Notes under the pieces: model-generated
What the model was told of the DNA's origin: nothing
The model's input: only the letters and a program-made list of their open reading frames with translations
Database searches by the model: none
Position numbers and translations under genes: made by a program
DNA from: an uncultured Prevotella sp.
GTDB lineage: Bacteria; Bacteroidota; Bacteroidia; Bacteroidales; Bacteroidaceae
Assembly (NCBI GenBank): GCA_937906765.1
Contig: CALCUV010000258.1
Coordinates: 1-10,578 of the forward strand
DNA length: 10,578 nt
Direction: 5' to 3'
Shown: piece after piece, positions 1 through 7,083 of the stretch
Layout of the letters: each line of letters begins with the position of its first letter
How positions within the stretch are numbered: position 1 is the first letter of the stretch

Positions 1-402
1 AGCACGAGGCGAGCGTTTCACTAAAGGCATAGAGTATCCAATAGATGACCGCATGACCTTCAGGATGTGGGAATGGCCCGCAACGAAGAGGTCGGGCGGA
101 TTGCGAAAGAGTTCGTTGGCAATGCTTCGGTCGTACTTACCGGGATATCCCCCAATATGTTTCATCACCACTTCCATTTCCTCACAACGAAAGCGTAACA
201 CCTCGGGAAATTGCCGGCGAATGTCGCTCCCGTCAATATTTCCATACACCGCTCTAAGGGGCTTTAGCGCCGCTAATTGGTCGGCAACGTGAAGCGAACC
301 TATATCTCCGGCGTGCCAAATTTCGTCGCATTCAGCGGCGTATTTCTTAAAGCGCTCGTCCCAAGTAGCGTGAGTGTCGGAAAGAAGAAGTATGCGGGTC
401 AT
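1..402 (-). CDS. YfcE-type metallophosphoesterase (phosphodiesterase), partial, C-terminus off the left edge
   Basis: Predicted cytoplasmic calcineurin-like phosphodiesterase of the YfcE/MJ0936 group, which uses two bound metals to split phosphodiesters; the natural substrate is not set by the sequence. The ATG at 402-400 opens 134 codons without a stop to the window edge; the family is usually about 160-170 residues. All metal-binding blocks are visible in order: SDTH (Asp9, His11), HAGDI (Asp33), GNID (Asn55), KHIGGYPG (His82) and GHSH (His110, His112). After GHSHILKVM (Met117, codon at 54-52) one expects within about ten residues the LHINPGAAG block that ends these proteins. The 17 residues left (RSSIGYSMPLVKRSPRA) do not resemble it, and neither other minus-strand frame supplies it. 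The fold assignment is firm; whether the tail is natural, frameshifted or a join is open. It lies 123 bp downstream of yifB and may share its transcript or use a weak promoter in that gap. Confidence 0.88.
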   Translation of the reverse strand, partial: MTRILLLSDTHATWDERFKKYAAECDEIWHAGDIGSLHVADQLAALKPLRAVYGNIDGSDIRRQFPEVLRFRCEEMEVVMKHIGGYPGKYDRSIANELFRNPPDLFVAGHSHILKVMRSSIGYSMPLVKRSPRA

Positions 403-425
403 GTGAGGATGTGACAAGGGTTTGT

Positions 426-433
426 GAAATATA
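426..433 (-). promoter_or_regulatory. Weak candidate -7 box for the phosphodiesterase gene
   Basis: On the minus strand this reads TATATTTC, matching seven of eight positions of the Bacteroidetes -7 consensus TAnnTTTG, 23 bp upstream of the ATG at 402. No convincing TTTG -33 element lies 19-21 bp further upstream. The phosphodiesterase may therefore instead be read through from yifB, because no terminator is visible in the 123-bp gap. Confidence 0.2.
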
Positions 434-525
434 GGTTATGCAAGGAGGAAAAGAGAATAGAGATAAATAAGAACGCTGCTCGCCATTTATATATCTTCCT
501 TCATATATTCCCTTTTTCCATTGCC

Positions 526-2073
526 TTATTCCCCCCAACTGGCGCGTTCCAGACTTCTATAGCCTACGGCTTCGGCAATGTGGTGACTTTGAATCTGAGG
601 GGCGCCCTCGAGGTCGGCAATGGTGCGTGCCACTTTGAGAATGCGGTTGTAGGCACGGGCAGAAAGGTCGTGCTTACGGATAGCTAAGCGCAAGAGGTTT
701 TCACCTGCGGCGTCGGGAGTGGCATACGTCTGGATTTGTGCATCGGTCATTTGTGCGTTGCAGTGCACTCCCTTGCTATCCTTAAAGCGTTCCGCCTGAA
801 TGGCACGCGCTTTCTCGACACGCTCACGGATTTGCGCACTGCTTTCTCCCGCTGGCGCCTTCGTAAGTTCGTCAAGCGAAACGGGAACCACCTCTACGTG
901 CATATCCAATCGGTCAAGGAGCGGACCGCTAATCTTATTCTTATAACGCTGTACCTGTCCGGGAGTGCAATCACAGCGACGCGTGGGATGGTTATAGTAA
1001 CCGCACGGGCAAGGATTCATGGCCGCCACGAGCATAAAGGAACAGGGGAGCGAGGCACGGTATTTGGCGCGCGAGATATTGATAACGCGGTCCTCAAGTG
1101 GTTGACGCAGGGTTTCGAGTGCCACTTTCGAAAATTCAGGCAACTCGTCCATGAAAAGCACACCGTTATGCGCCAAACTAATTTCGCCCGGCTGGAAATT
1201 CACTCCGCCTCCGATGAGCGCCACGTCCGAAACTGTGTGATGCGGAGCACGGAAGGGGCGACGCGTGATTAACGACGTGCCCGACGCAAGGCATCCAGCG
1301 ATAGAATGGATTTGTGTAGTTTCCAAACTTTCGGCAAGTGTGAGGCGCGGAAGTATTGAGGGCATACGTTTCGCCATCATACTTTTCCCGCATCCAGGTG
1401 CGCCGATGAGCATAAGGTTATGCCCGCCCGCCGCAGCCACTTCAAAGGCGCGCTTCACGTTTTCTTGTCCTTTCACTTCGCTGAAGTCGTAGGGACAATC
1501 GGCTTGTGCTTGGAAGAATTCCTCACGTGTATTAACTATAGTCTGTTCCAATGCGGGTTCTCCGCTTAAGAAGGAAATGACTTGGTTGAGGTGGGAAGCG
1601 CCAAAGACTTTTAGTTGGTTGACAACGGCAGCTTCGCGCACATTTTCCTCAGGCACAATCAATCCCTCGAAGCCCTCGGCACGCGCTTTGATAGCTATGG
1701 GCAACGCACCCTTAATGGGGCGAATCGAACCGTCAAGTCCGAGTTCGCCAACGAGCATAAAGCGGTCGAGCATCTCAGTGGGGATGATGTTTCCGGCAGC
1801 TACCATTCCGATAGCCACAGGCAGGTCAAACCCTGTGCCTTCCTTTCGCACATCTGCGGGAGCAAGGTTTACCGTAGTCGTTTGCGGTTCGCGCAGAAAT
1901 ATTTTTGAATTCTGCAAAGCAGCAGTGACGCGCGACCGACTCTCACGCACGGCATTGTCGGGCAAACCTACCATGATGAAATTGGTTTGCGTTGACTTGG
2001 TGGTGTGAATCTCTACGACGACAGAGAGAGCTGTGAGTCCGTTAACGGTAGCTGAGTGAGTTTTTACGAGCAT
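526..2073 (-). CDS. YifB/ComM-family Mg-chelatase-like AAA+ ATPase
   Basis: A 515-residue cytoplasmic ATPase of the YifB/ComM family, the usual full length (about 500-515). ComM is a hexameric helicase that drives branch migration during integration of DNA in natural transformation; the role in Bacteroidales is not established. Residues 1-170 form the ChlI/Lon-S16-like N-terminal domain, with the family blocks MVGLPDNAVRESRSRV (34-49) and APADVRKEGTGFDLP (71-85). The AAA+ core has Walker A GAPGCGKS (224-231), Walker B VLFMDELPEF (305-314) and SGPLLDRLD (382-390). Between them, MNPCPCGYY and RRCDC place Cys355, Cys357, Cys367 and Cys369 as the probable metal knuckle common in this family. The Mg-chelatase C-terminal domain covers about 410-510, with RAYNRILKVARTIADLEG near 473. 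The ATG at 2073 gives the standard MLVKTHSATVNG start. It begins 70 bp after the terminator of the preceding operon, so it probably has its own promoter, though none is clear. Confidence 0.95.
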   Translation of the reverse strand: MLVKTHSATVNGLTALSVVVEIHTTKSTQTNFIMVGLPDNAVRESRSRVTAALQNSKIFLREPQTTTVNLAPADVRKEGTGFDLPVAIGMVAAGNIIPTEMLDRFMLVGELGLDGSIRPIKGALPIAIKARAEGFEGLIVPEENVREAAVVNQLKVFGASHLNQVISFLSGEPALEQTIVNTREEFFQAQADCPYDFSEVKGQENVKRAFEVAAAGGHNLMLIGAPGCGKSMMAKRMPSILPRLTLAESLETTQIHSIAGCLASGTSLITRRPFRAPHHTVSDVALIGGGVNFQPGEISLAHNGVLFMDELPEFSKVALETLRQPLEDRVINISRAKYRASLPCSFMLVAAMNPCPCGYYNHPTRRCDCTPGQVQRYKNKISGPLLDRLDMHVEVVPVSLDELTKAPAGESSAQIRERVEKARAIQAERFKDSKGVHCNAQMTDAQIQTYATPDAAGENLLRLAIRKHDLSARAYNRILKVARTIADLEGAPQIQSHHIAEAVGYRSLERASWGE

Positions 2074-2143
2074 GGCGGTGGAATGATTCCTTCGGGATTC
2101 TGTGAAATTCGAGAAGTTCTAAATTTTTAAGGCGGCTACAAGC

Positions 2144-2175
2144 AAAAAAAGGAATCGCTATTTCAGCAATTCCTT
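2144..2175 (-). terminator. Intrinsic terminator overlapping the lipoprotein stop codon
   Basis: On the minus strand AAGGAATTGCT, loop GAAAT and AGCGATTCCTT form an 11-bp stem with one G-U pair, followed directly by five more T. The left arm and loop are the last codons of the lipoprotein gene, and its TAG stop (2160-2158) spans the loop-stem border. It would end the GH3-lipoprotein transcript and separate it from yifB. Confidence 0.85.
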
Positions 2176-3162
2176 AATTGCAGTCTCCCATTCCTTGGGA
2201 AGCACGTCGCGTTTGGTAATAACTCCCTTTTTATCCACAAGGATGAGTGTGGGAATCTGACGCACGCCGAAGGTAGATACTAATGGCGAGTGCATAGCCT
2301 GTTGGTCGCAAATAATGGGGGCATGCACGGTGTCATACTTGAGATAGCGCTGGCAGTCTATGCGTGAGGCATCGAGCGAGATGAGCAAGAAGTTGATGTC
2401 TTCGCCATAGGTTTTCTGCAGTTTGTCAAGGTTGCGCAACTGTTTGCGAATGTCGCGCACCCATGATGCCCATACGGCAATCGCTAAGGGTTTTCCGAGA
2501 AACTCTTCGTTAGTTAGCGTGTCGCCCGTGAGACTTACTTCTTCGAAAGTGGGTAACTTTTGCCCCACAGCACTTAATAATTGTGGCAAAAAGCGAGTCA
2601 TCATCCCGCGAAGCAGTTCGTTGTTGGGTTGTGCGGCAGAAAGGGTGTCGAGCAAGGGTTGTGCTTCTGCGAGAATCGGATTTTGGGTCTTCACAAAGTG
2701 TTCGCGGAAGACGGCAACGGCAGCCTGTGTCGTCACATTGTCATAGATAAACTGCTGTGCTGCGAGTCGCTTTTCGCTATCCTTCTTGCCGTTAGTGGCA
2801 TGACTGAATTCCGTGAGCAGTTCATTCTCCTTTGTGCCTTTGATTATTGTTCCCGAAAGATTAGAAGCGTCAGCCACGAGTTCAAGCGTCGTACCCGGTT
2901 CGGCAACCACCTGCAATTCTGAAAAGTTAGGGAATAACAACGTCAAGATTTCGGGTTGCGAAAGACTGCGACTGTAAGTGAATTCACCGCCTCTCACTCG
3001 AATCGTATCAACTTGAGGATTGGGTGTTCCCTCTGCATAAACGTAAAGGTCAACTTGGTTTACGTTTTTTATAGAACCCTTCATGCTCATGACGTCCTTA
3101 TCCTGATTACATGCGGTAAGGGTCAGGAGCGTCAGAAGGAGGAAAAGATAGGATTTTTTCAC
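2158..3162 (-). CDS. DUF4369/thioredoxin-fold lipoprotein lacking the CxxC redox pair
   Basis: A 334-residue predicted lipoprotein. The signal sequence runs from Met1 to lipobox LTAC (Cys18), so the mature protein is anchored in a membrane and acts in the cell envelope. Residues about 25-120 look like DUF4369, the beta-rich N-terminal domain common on Bacteroidetes TlpA/AhpC-TSA proteins; 120-200 are helical; about 200-334 form a thioredoxin fold. That fold keeps IAVWASW (228-234), LLISLDA (259-265) and the cis-proline loop QIPTLILVD (Pro304). The active-site motif, normally WASWCxxC, reads WASWVRDI, so both cysteines are replaced (Val235, Ile238). It is thus unlikely to be a disulfide reductase and may instead bind a partner or ligand; the function is unknown. 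The start is GTG at 3162, chosen because it gives a complete lipoprotein signal and overlaps the GH3 stop as GTGA. That overlap implies one transcript and translational coupling. Confidence 0.88.
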   Translation of the reverse strand: MKKSYLFLLLTLLTLTACNQDKDVMSMKGSIKNVNQVDLYVYAEGTPNPQVDTIRVRGGEFTYSRSLSQPEILTLLFPNFSELQVVAEPGTTLELVADASNLSGTIIKGTKENELLTEFSHATNGKKDSEKRLAAQQFIYDNVTTQAAVAVFREHFVKTQNPILAEAQPLLDTLSAAQPNNELLRGMMTRFLPQLLSAVGQKLPTFEEVSLTGDTLTNEEFLGKPLAIAVWASWVRDIRKQLRNLDKLQKTYGEDINFLLISLDASRIDCQRYLKYDTVHAPIICDQQAMHSPLVSTFGVRQIPTLILVDKKGVITKRDVLPKEWETAIKELLK

Positions 3163-4664
3163 TGTAAGGAGAGGATTTGTTCGATAATTTCGCGGTTGTT
3201 AGAGAGGCGTGGCACCTTGTGTTGTCCGCCCAATTTGCCTTTACTCTTTAACCAGTCGTTGAATAAGTTAGGTCGTGCCACGATGATTTCCAAAGGTTGG
3301 AGCGTAAGGTCCTTATAGCGCTTTGCTTCATAGTCAGAGTTGATGCTCTGCAAACTGTCGTCGAGCAACTTTGAGAATGCCGCAATATCAGCAGGCTCAC
3401 GGTCGAACTCAATTACCCATTGGTGGCGACACTTACCGTCATTGTCCATAAACACTGGGGCGGCGGTGTATTCTTTAACCACTGCTCCCGTTGCCTTACA
3501 GGCCATGTCAAGTCCCTTTTCGGCATTGTCAACAATGAGTTCCTCACCGAAGGCATTGATGAAGCATTTGGTGCGACCGGAAATAATAAACTTGTAAGGA
3601 TTCACCGAAGTAAACTTCACCGTGTCGCCAATCTGATAACGCCATAACCCACATGTCGTAGAGATAACGATAGCATAATTTTTGCCTGCCTCTACCTTCC
3701 AAAGCGGAACGATATGTCCTTCGGGATTATCCAGATGTTCGAGCGGAATAAACTCATAGAACACTCCGTAATCCAGCATTAAGAGCATGGCTTTATCAGC
3801 AGGGTCGTTCTGAATGCCGAAGAAACCTTCCGAAGCATTATATGTTTCCATGTAATGCATTTTTGCGCTCGGGATTAAGCGTTCGTATTGCTCGCGATAG
3901 GGAGTGAAGGCCACGCCTCCGTGGAAGAACACTTCAAGATTGGGCCACACCTGATCCAAAGTCTCTTTACCCGTAATTTCAAGCACTCTGTGAATCACGG
4001 CCATCATCCATGAGGGCACGCCTGAGATATTTGTGACGTCTTTATCCTTAGCATATTCCGCAATTAAGTCACGCTTTTGTTCGAAATCGGAAAGCAGGGC
4101 CACCTTTTTCTTAGGGATGCGGAAGAAATTGACTGCCGGACTGATGTTTTCGATTAAGATGGCCGAGAGGTCGCCTACGAGCGAATTCTTTGTGTCATAG
4201 TTGGGCGCATGACTCCCACCAAGAATCAACGCACGTCCGTCAAAAATGCGACTCTCAGGGTTGTTGCGGAGGTAAAGAGCAACAACGTCAGCCCCGCCTT
4301 TATAGTGCGTGTCCTTCAAATAGGCCTTGCTCACGGGGATGAACTTACTCTTGTCATTGGTTGTGCCCGACGACTTCGCATACCACTTCACCTTGCCCTT
4401 GCAGAGCACATCCTTCTCACCATGTCTCATACGGTCGATGGGTTCCTTGAGTGTCTCATAGTCATTGAGAGGCACGGCTGCCGCAAATGCTTCGTAATCC
4501 TTGAGGTCGGCATAGCCGTATTTTTGTCCCCATTCTGTTTTTGCGGCATTCTTAATGAGGCGTGCAAGAACGGCACGTTGTATTTCTTCAGCGTGAGTGA
4601 AGTATCGGTCAATCTTTTTGGCGCGACGCAAAAGCACAGGGCGCGCAAAGGAAGTGAGATTCAT
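3159..4664 (-). CDS. GH3-family (auxin-responsive-like) acyl-adenylate-forming enzyme
   Basis: A 501-residue cytoplasmic protein of the GH3 family, part of the ANL adenylating superfamily. Plant GH3 enzymes such as JAR1 use ATP to join a carboxylic acid hormone to an amino acid; the acid and acceptor used by Bacteroidales homologues are unknown to me. Motifs run in the expected order: the phosphate-binding loop SSGTTNDKSKFIPVS (98-112), HGG (248-250), YNASEGFFG (275-283), LWRYQIGDTV (340-349), SGRTK (362-366) marking the swing to the C-terminal lid, and a lid ending KLGGQHKVPRL (477-487) with a probable active-site lysine. Nothing looks broken and length matches bacterial members. There is no signal peptide. 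The ATG at 4664 lies 145 bp after the esterase gene; that gap holds only a poor promoter match (TATTTTTC, 4757-4750). The last 4 bp overlap the lipoprotein start, making a two-gene operon. Confidence 0.9.
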   Translation of the reverse strand: MNLTSFARPVLLRRAKKIDRYFTHAEEIQRAVLARLIKNAAKTEWGQKYGYADLKDYEAFAAAVPLNDYETLKEPIDRMRHGEKDVLCKGKVKWYAKSSGTTNDKSKFIPVSKAYLKDTHYKGGADVVALYLRNNPESRIFDGRALILGGSHAPNYDTKNSLVGDLSAILIENISPAVNFFRIPKKKVALLSDFEQKRDLIAEYAKDKDVTNISGVPSWMMAVIHRVLEITGKETLDQVWPNLEVFFHGGVAFTPYREQYERLIPSAKMHYMETYNASEGFFGIQNDPADKAMLLMLDYGVFYEFIPLEHLDNPEGHIVPLWKVEAGKNYAIVISTTCGLWRYQIGDTVKFTSVNPYKFIISGRTKCFINAFGEELIVDNAEKGLDMACKATGAVVKEYTAAPVFMDNDGKCRHQWVIEFDREPADIAAFSKLLDDSLQSINSDYEAKRYKDLTLQPLEIIVARPNLFNDWLKSKGKLGGQHKVPRLSNNREIIEQILSLQ

Positions 4665-4779
4665 AATTAAGGTTTTGAGGTTATGAGGAATTGTAGTTGT
4701 GAGAATAAAACGGATGAACGTTAGAGGGGGAAAACGAAATCTTAATTAGGAAAAATAGTTTGTAACTTTAGGAAAATAC

Positions 4780-4809
4780 TTTGAGACTAAATTTCAACTC
4801 TATGAGACT
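4780..4809. repeat. Short direct repeat TGAGACTnnATTT at the esterase gene end
   Basis: TGAGACT occurs at 4782-4788 and 4803-4809, 21 bp apart, about two helix turns, and the next bases also agree (nnATTT). The second copy continues into the esterase stop codon. A TTTGAGACT copy in the opposite orientation lies at 7010-7018 in the gap upstream of the same gene. This may be a protein-binding site or chance. Confidence 0.3.
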
Positions 4810-6897
4810 TCATTTTTGGGGTTCGTTCTGCCCTGCTCTGAAAGTGCTTGCGGGGAGTCCGGCAGCGTTAACAAGATTGGCGTCAGTGAAGGGTTTCCAG
4901 GCGTAGCGCACACTTACGGGATGCTTCACCTCTTTGGCGCTCACTTGAATCTGAGTGCCGAGGATTGCTGTTTCGGCGGGATGGAATATACCGTCACTGC
5001 CTGCCACTTCAAACCCACGAAGCGCCTTGCCGTCGGCTGTTTGGAGACCTTCTGCTTCAGTAAAGTTCACGAGAATCGCACTGCCCTTCACCTGCATGCT
5101 TAAGAATCGGGGACCTTCAGCAACAAGTGTTTTGCCAAAGGAATGGCGCAAAGCCTGGAAGGCGAGGCGTTGACCCACTGGGCGTTTGTTTCGAGGGTGA
5201 ACGTCAGTTTCGTGTCCGAGGTCGCTACTTACGGCCATCCAAGTATAAGGAAGCTTTTCCGTAAGTTGGCGTTGGCTGTCACGGAAATGCGGCCACGTTT
5301 GACGGGGAGCAATACTGCTGAGTTGCACAAAGTAGAAGGGCAATTCAGGTGCGTTAAAGTACTTGCGCCAACTCTTTTCAAGCAACATAAAGAGCGCTTC
5401 GTGAAGTTCAACATTGTGTGCGTTGCTCTCACCTTGGTACCAAATCACACCCTTAGGGTTCATGTCCTTTAAGGGAAGCATACCCGCATCAAAGAGATAG
5501 TGAGGCATGAAGGGATGACGCTGAAGGGGCACCTTACTTGCCGCTATGTTGCGCTTGGCTCTGCCTCGCGCCCAATCTTGTCCGAAATCGCCCTCCGTCC
5601 AATTGTAAAGCAATTGCGGATATTCGAATTCCAGCGTCCAACGATCAATCCAGCTTTCCGTAGTTGAGCCTCCCACGGCATTCAATACGAGACCCACGTG
5701 AACATTCAAACTATCCGCCAACGTCTTACCGAAATGGTAACCAATGGCTGAGAAATCGCCCGCCGATTGAGGCGTAGAGAGTTCCCACTTTGTGGGATGG
5801 AAATATTCCAATCGGTTGACCTTTTCACAGATTTCCTTTGACCATTCATTGTCATACGTATCCGTAATGCCACGCATGTTATAGAAGTGAAGCAATGGCT
5901 GATTAGCGGCGGCCTCACAGTCTTCCTTGCCTGTAGAGCAGTTTTTCAAGCGCCACTCCATATTACTCTGACCCGAGCAAATCCAAAGGTCGCCCATCCA
6001 TACGTTATTCAACTCAATGGTACGCTTCTTGGTGCGAACGGTCAACTTATAGGGACCACCAGCAGGCATTGCGGGGAGCGTAACTTCCCAAGTGCCCTGC
6101 GCCGAAGCATAAGCCTTCGCCTTCTTTCCGTTGAGGCTGACATCAACACGCTCACTCACGTCAGCAGTTCCCACAATGCGAATCGGTTCATCGCGTTGAA
6201 TCACCATGTTATCCGAATAATACGCCGGGAGTTTCAAGCCACCAAAATCGCCAGTGATGTGCTTATACACTTCTTCCGCTAAGATTTTCGCACCTTCCGC
6301 ATTGGGGTGAAGAGCATCCGGAAAAAGTTCATAGCGAGAGTGTAGCGGCGCAAAGAAATCAATCAAACCGACATTCTTTGCCTCGGCCACCTGCTCAATG
6401 CTCTCTTGGATTTGAGCATGCCAATCACGCGTGCCACTCTGAAAGCGACGGTGGTTGTGAGATATCGGAGTCATGCGACAAATCCAGATTTTTGCCTCAG
6501 GATTCGCCACCTTGAAGGAATCAATCAAGGCATAGTAATCAGCATGAAACTCATCGCGATGACAGGGCCAGTTGCGCGGGTCTGTGTCGTTCAATCCGAG
6601 GTGAATCACTACGAGATCCGCCTTAAAGTCTATCGCTTTGCGGTATTCAGGTACCTGCATGTAGGGGCGATGTCCCTTACGAAGGAGTGTAGAACCCGAA
6701 TGGCCGAAATTCTCCACCTCATAGGCATCACCAAGCATGCCTTGGAGTTGCTTTGGATAGGACTTTTCCGCACGGTCTGGAATTCCTGCACCATAAGTTA
6801 CACTATTACCTACGCATGCCACACGAATCTTTTCTTGGGCAAAGGCTGTACACACGCACAGTGTGAGAAGCGTGAGTAATGAGGTGAGTTTTTTCAT
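4810..6897 (-). CDS. Exported two-module esterase: SGNH hydrolase plus sialate O-acetylesterase
   Basis: A 695-residue exported carbohydrate esterase. A signal peptide ends at AFA (residue 20) before QEK; Cys14 and Cys16 do not form a lipobox, so the protein is probably periplasmic or secreted. Module 1 (about 22-215) is an SGNH/GDSL hydrolase: CVGNSVTYGAG (nucleophile Ser32), NFGHSGST (64-71), LGLNDTD (Asn103) and DALHPNAEG (Asp194, His197). Residues 220-300 are a beta domain. Module 2 (about 300-590) is the sialate O-acetylesterase (SASA) fold: WICSGQSNMEW (Ser311), NAVGGSTTESW, VIWYQGESNA (484-493) and ETDVHPRNK (Asp565, His567). A beta domain closes the protein. Both catalytic sets are complete. 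The layout recalls the two-domain NanS esterase of Tannerella forsythia, which removes O-acetyl groups from sialic acids; acetylated xylan or another glycan is also possible. It lies alone between gaps of 186 and 145 bp, so it is probably its own unit. Confidence 0.92.
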   Translation of the reverse strand: MKKLTSLLTLLTLCVCTAFAQEKIRVACVGNSVTYGAGIPDRAEKSYPKQLQGMLGDAYEVENFGHSGSTLLRKGHRPYMQVPEYRKAIDFKADLVVIHLGLNDTDPRNWPCHRDEFHADYYALIDSFKVANPEAKIWICRMTPISHNHRRFQSGTRDWHAQIQESIEQVAEAKNVGLIDFFAPLHSRYELFPDALHPNAEGAKILAEEVYKHITGDFGGLKLPAYYSDNMVIQRDEPIRIVGTADVSERVDVSLNGKKAKAYASAQGTWEVTLPAMPAGGPYKLTVRTKKRTIELNNVWMGDLWICSGQSNMEWRLKNCSTGKEDCEAAANQPLLHFYNMRGITDTYDNEWSKEICEKVNRLEYFHPTKWELSTPQSAGDFSAIGYHFGKTLADSLNVHVGLVLNAVGGSTTESWIDRWTLEFEYPQLLYNWTEGDFGQDWARGRAKRNIAASKVPLQRHPFMPHYLFDAGMLPLKDMNPKGVIWYQGESNAHNVELHEALFMLLEKSWRKYFNAPELPFYFVQLSSIAPRQTWPHFRDSQRQLTEKLPYTWMAVSSDLGHETDVHPRNKRPVGQRLAFQALRHSFGKTLVAEGPRFLSMQVKGSAILVNFTEAEGLQTADGKALRGFEVAGSDGIFHPAETAILGTQIQVSAKEVKHPVSVRYAWKPFTDANLVNAAGLPASTFRAGQNEPQK

Positions 6898-6994
6898 GTC
6901 GTTATACGGTTGAAGATGATACTGTTATTGGGCTTGTCTCGACGCGATGAGAAAGCGCAAAAACAGGAATAGACTTTGTGAAAATTATTTGGGT

Positions 6995-7012
6995 ACTTAA
7001 GGCGCCCTAAGT
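6995..7012. promoter_or_regulatory. 18-bp near-perfect palindrome upstream of the esterase gene (possible operator)
   Basis: ACTTAAGGCGCCCTAAGT pairs with its own reverse complement except at one position pair (A/C), centred on GGCGCC. It lies 98 bp upstream of the esterase ATG at 6897, between that start and the malQ hairpin. A dimeric regulator could bind it; it has no T-tract and does not look like a terminator. No clear promoter boxes accompany it: TAATTTTC at 6987-6980 matches seven of eight bases of the -7 consensus, with no TTTG at the right distance. Confidence 0.4.
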
Positions 7013-7040
7013 CTCAAATGCGCGCGGCTAAAAGAGATTG

Positions 7041-7071
7041 CGTTTGAAACAAGTGGAGTTGGCGCTCCACT
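7041..7071 (-). terminator. Probable malQ terminator hairpin with a weak T-tract
   Basis: On the minus strand AGTGGAG, loop CGCCAA and CTCCACT make a perfect 7-bp stem starting 12 bp after the malQ stop codon. TTGTTTC follows, a poor T-tract, so termination may be incomplete or need a factor. Confidence 0.55.
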
Positions 7072-7083
7072 GCTTCTCATTTG

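Noticed and set aside
347..538. 63-codon minus-strand open frame between yifB and the phosphodiesterase
   Set aside because: It overlaps both the yifB end and the phosphodiesterase start out of frame, with composition typical of non-coding sequence.
736..1272. 178-codon open frame on the plus strand
   Set aside because: It lies antisense to the conserved ATPase core of yifB, and its translation shows no domain.
526..2073. Cysteine cluster CPC...CDC in YifB as a novel metal site
   Set aside because: This cluster is ordinary in the YifB/ComM Mg-chelatase-like family.
4810..6897. Lipobox in the esterase signal sequence (Cys14 or Cys16)
   Set aside because: The residues before each cysteine (Leu and Val) do not fit the -1 position of a lipobox, while AFA followed by QEK fits signal peptidase I cleavage.
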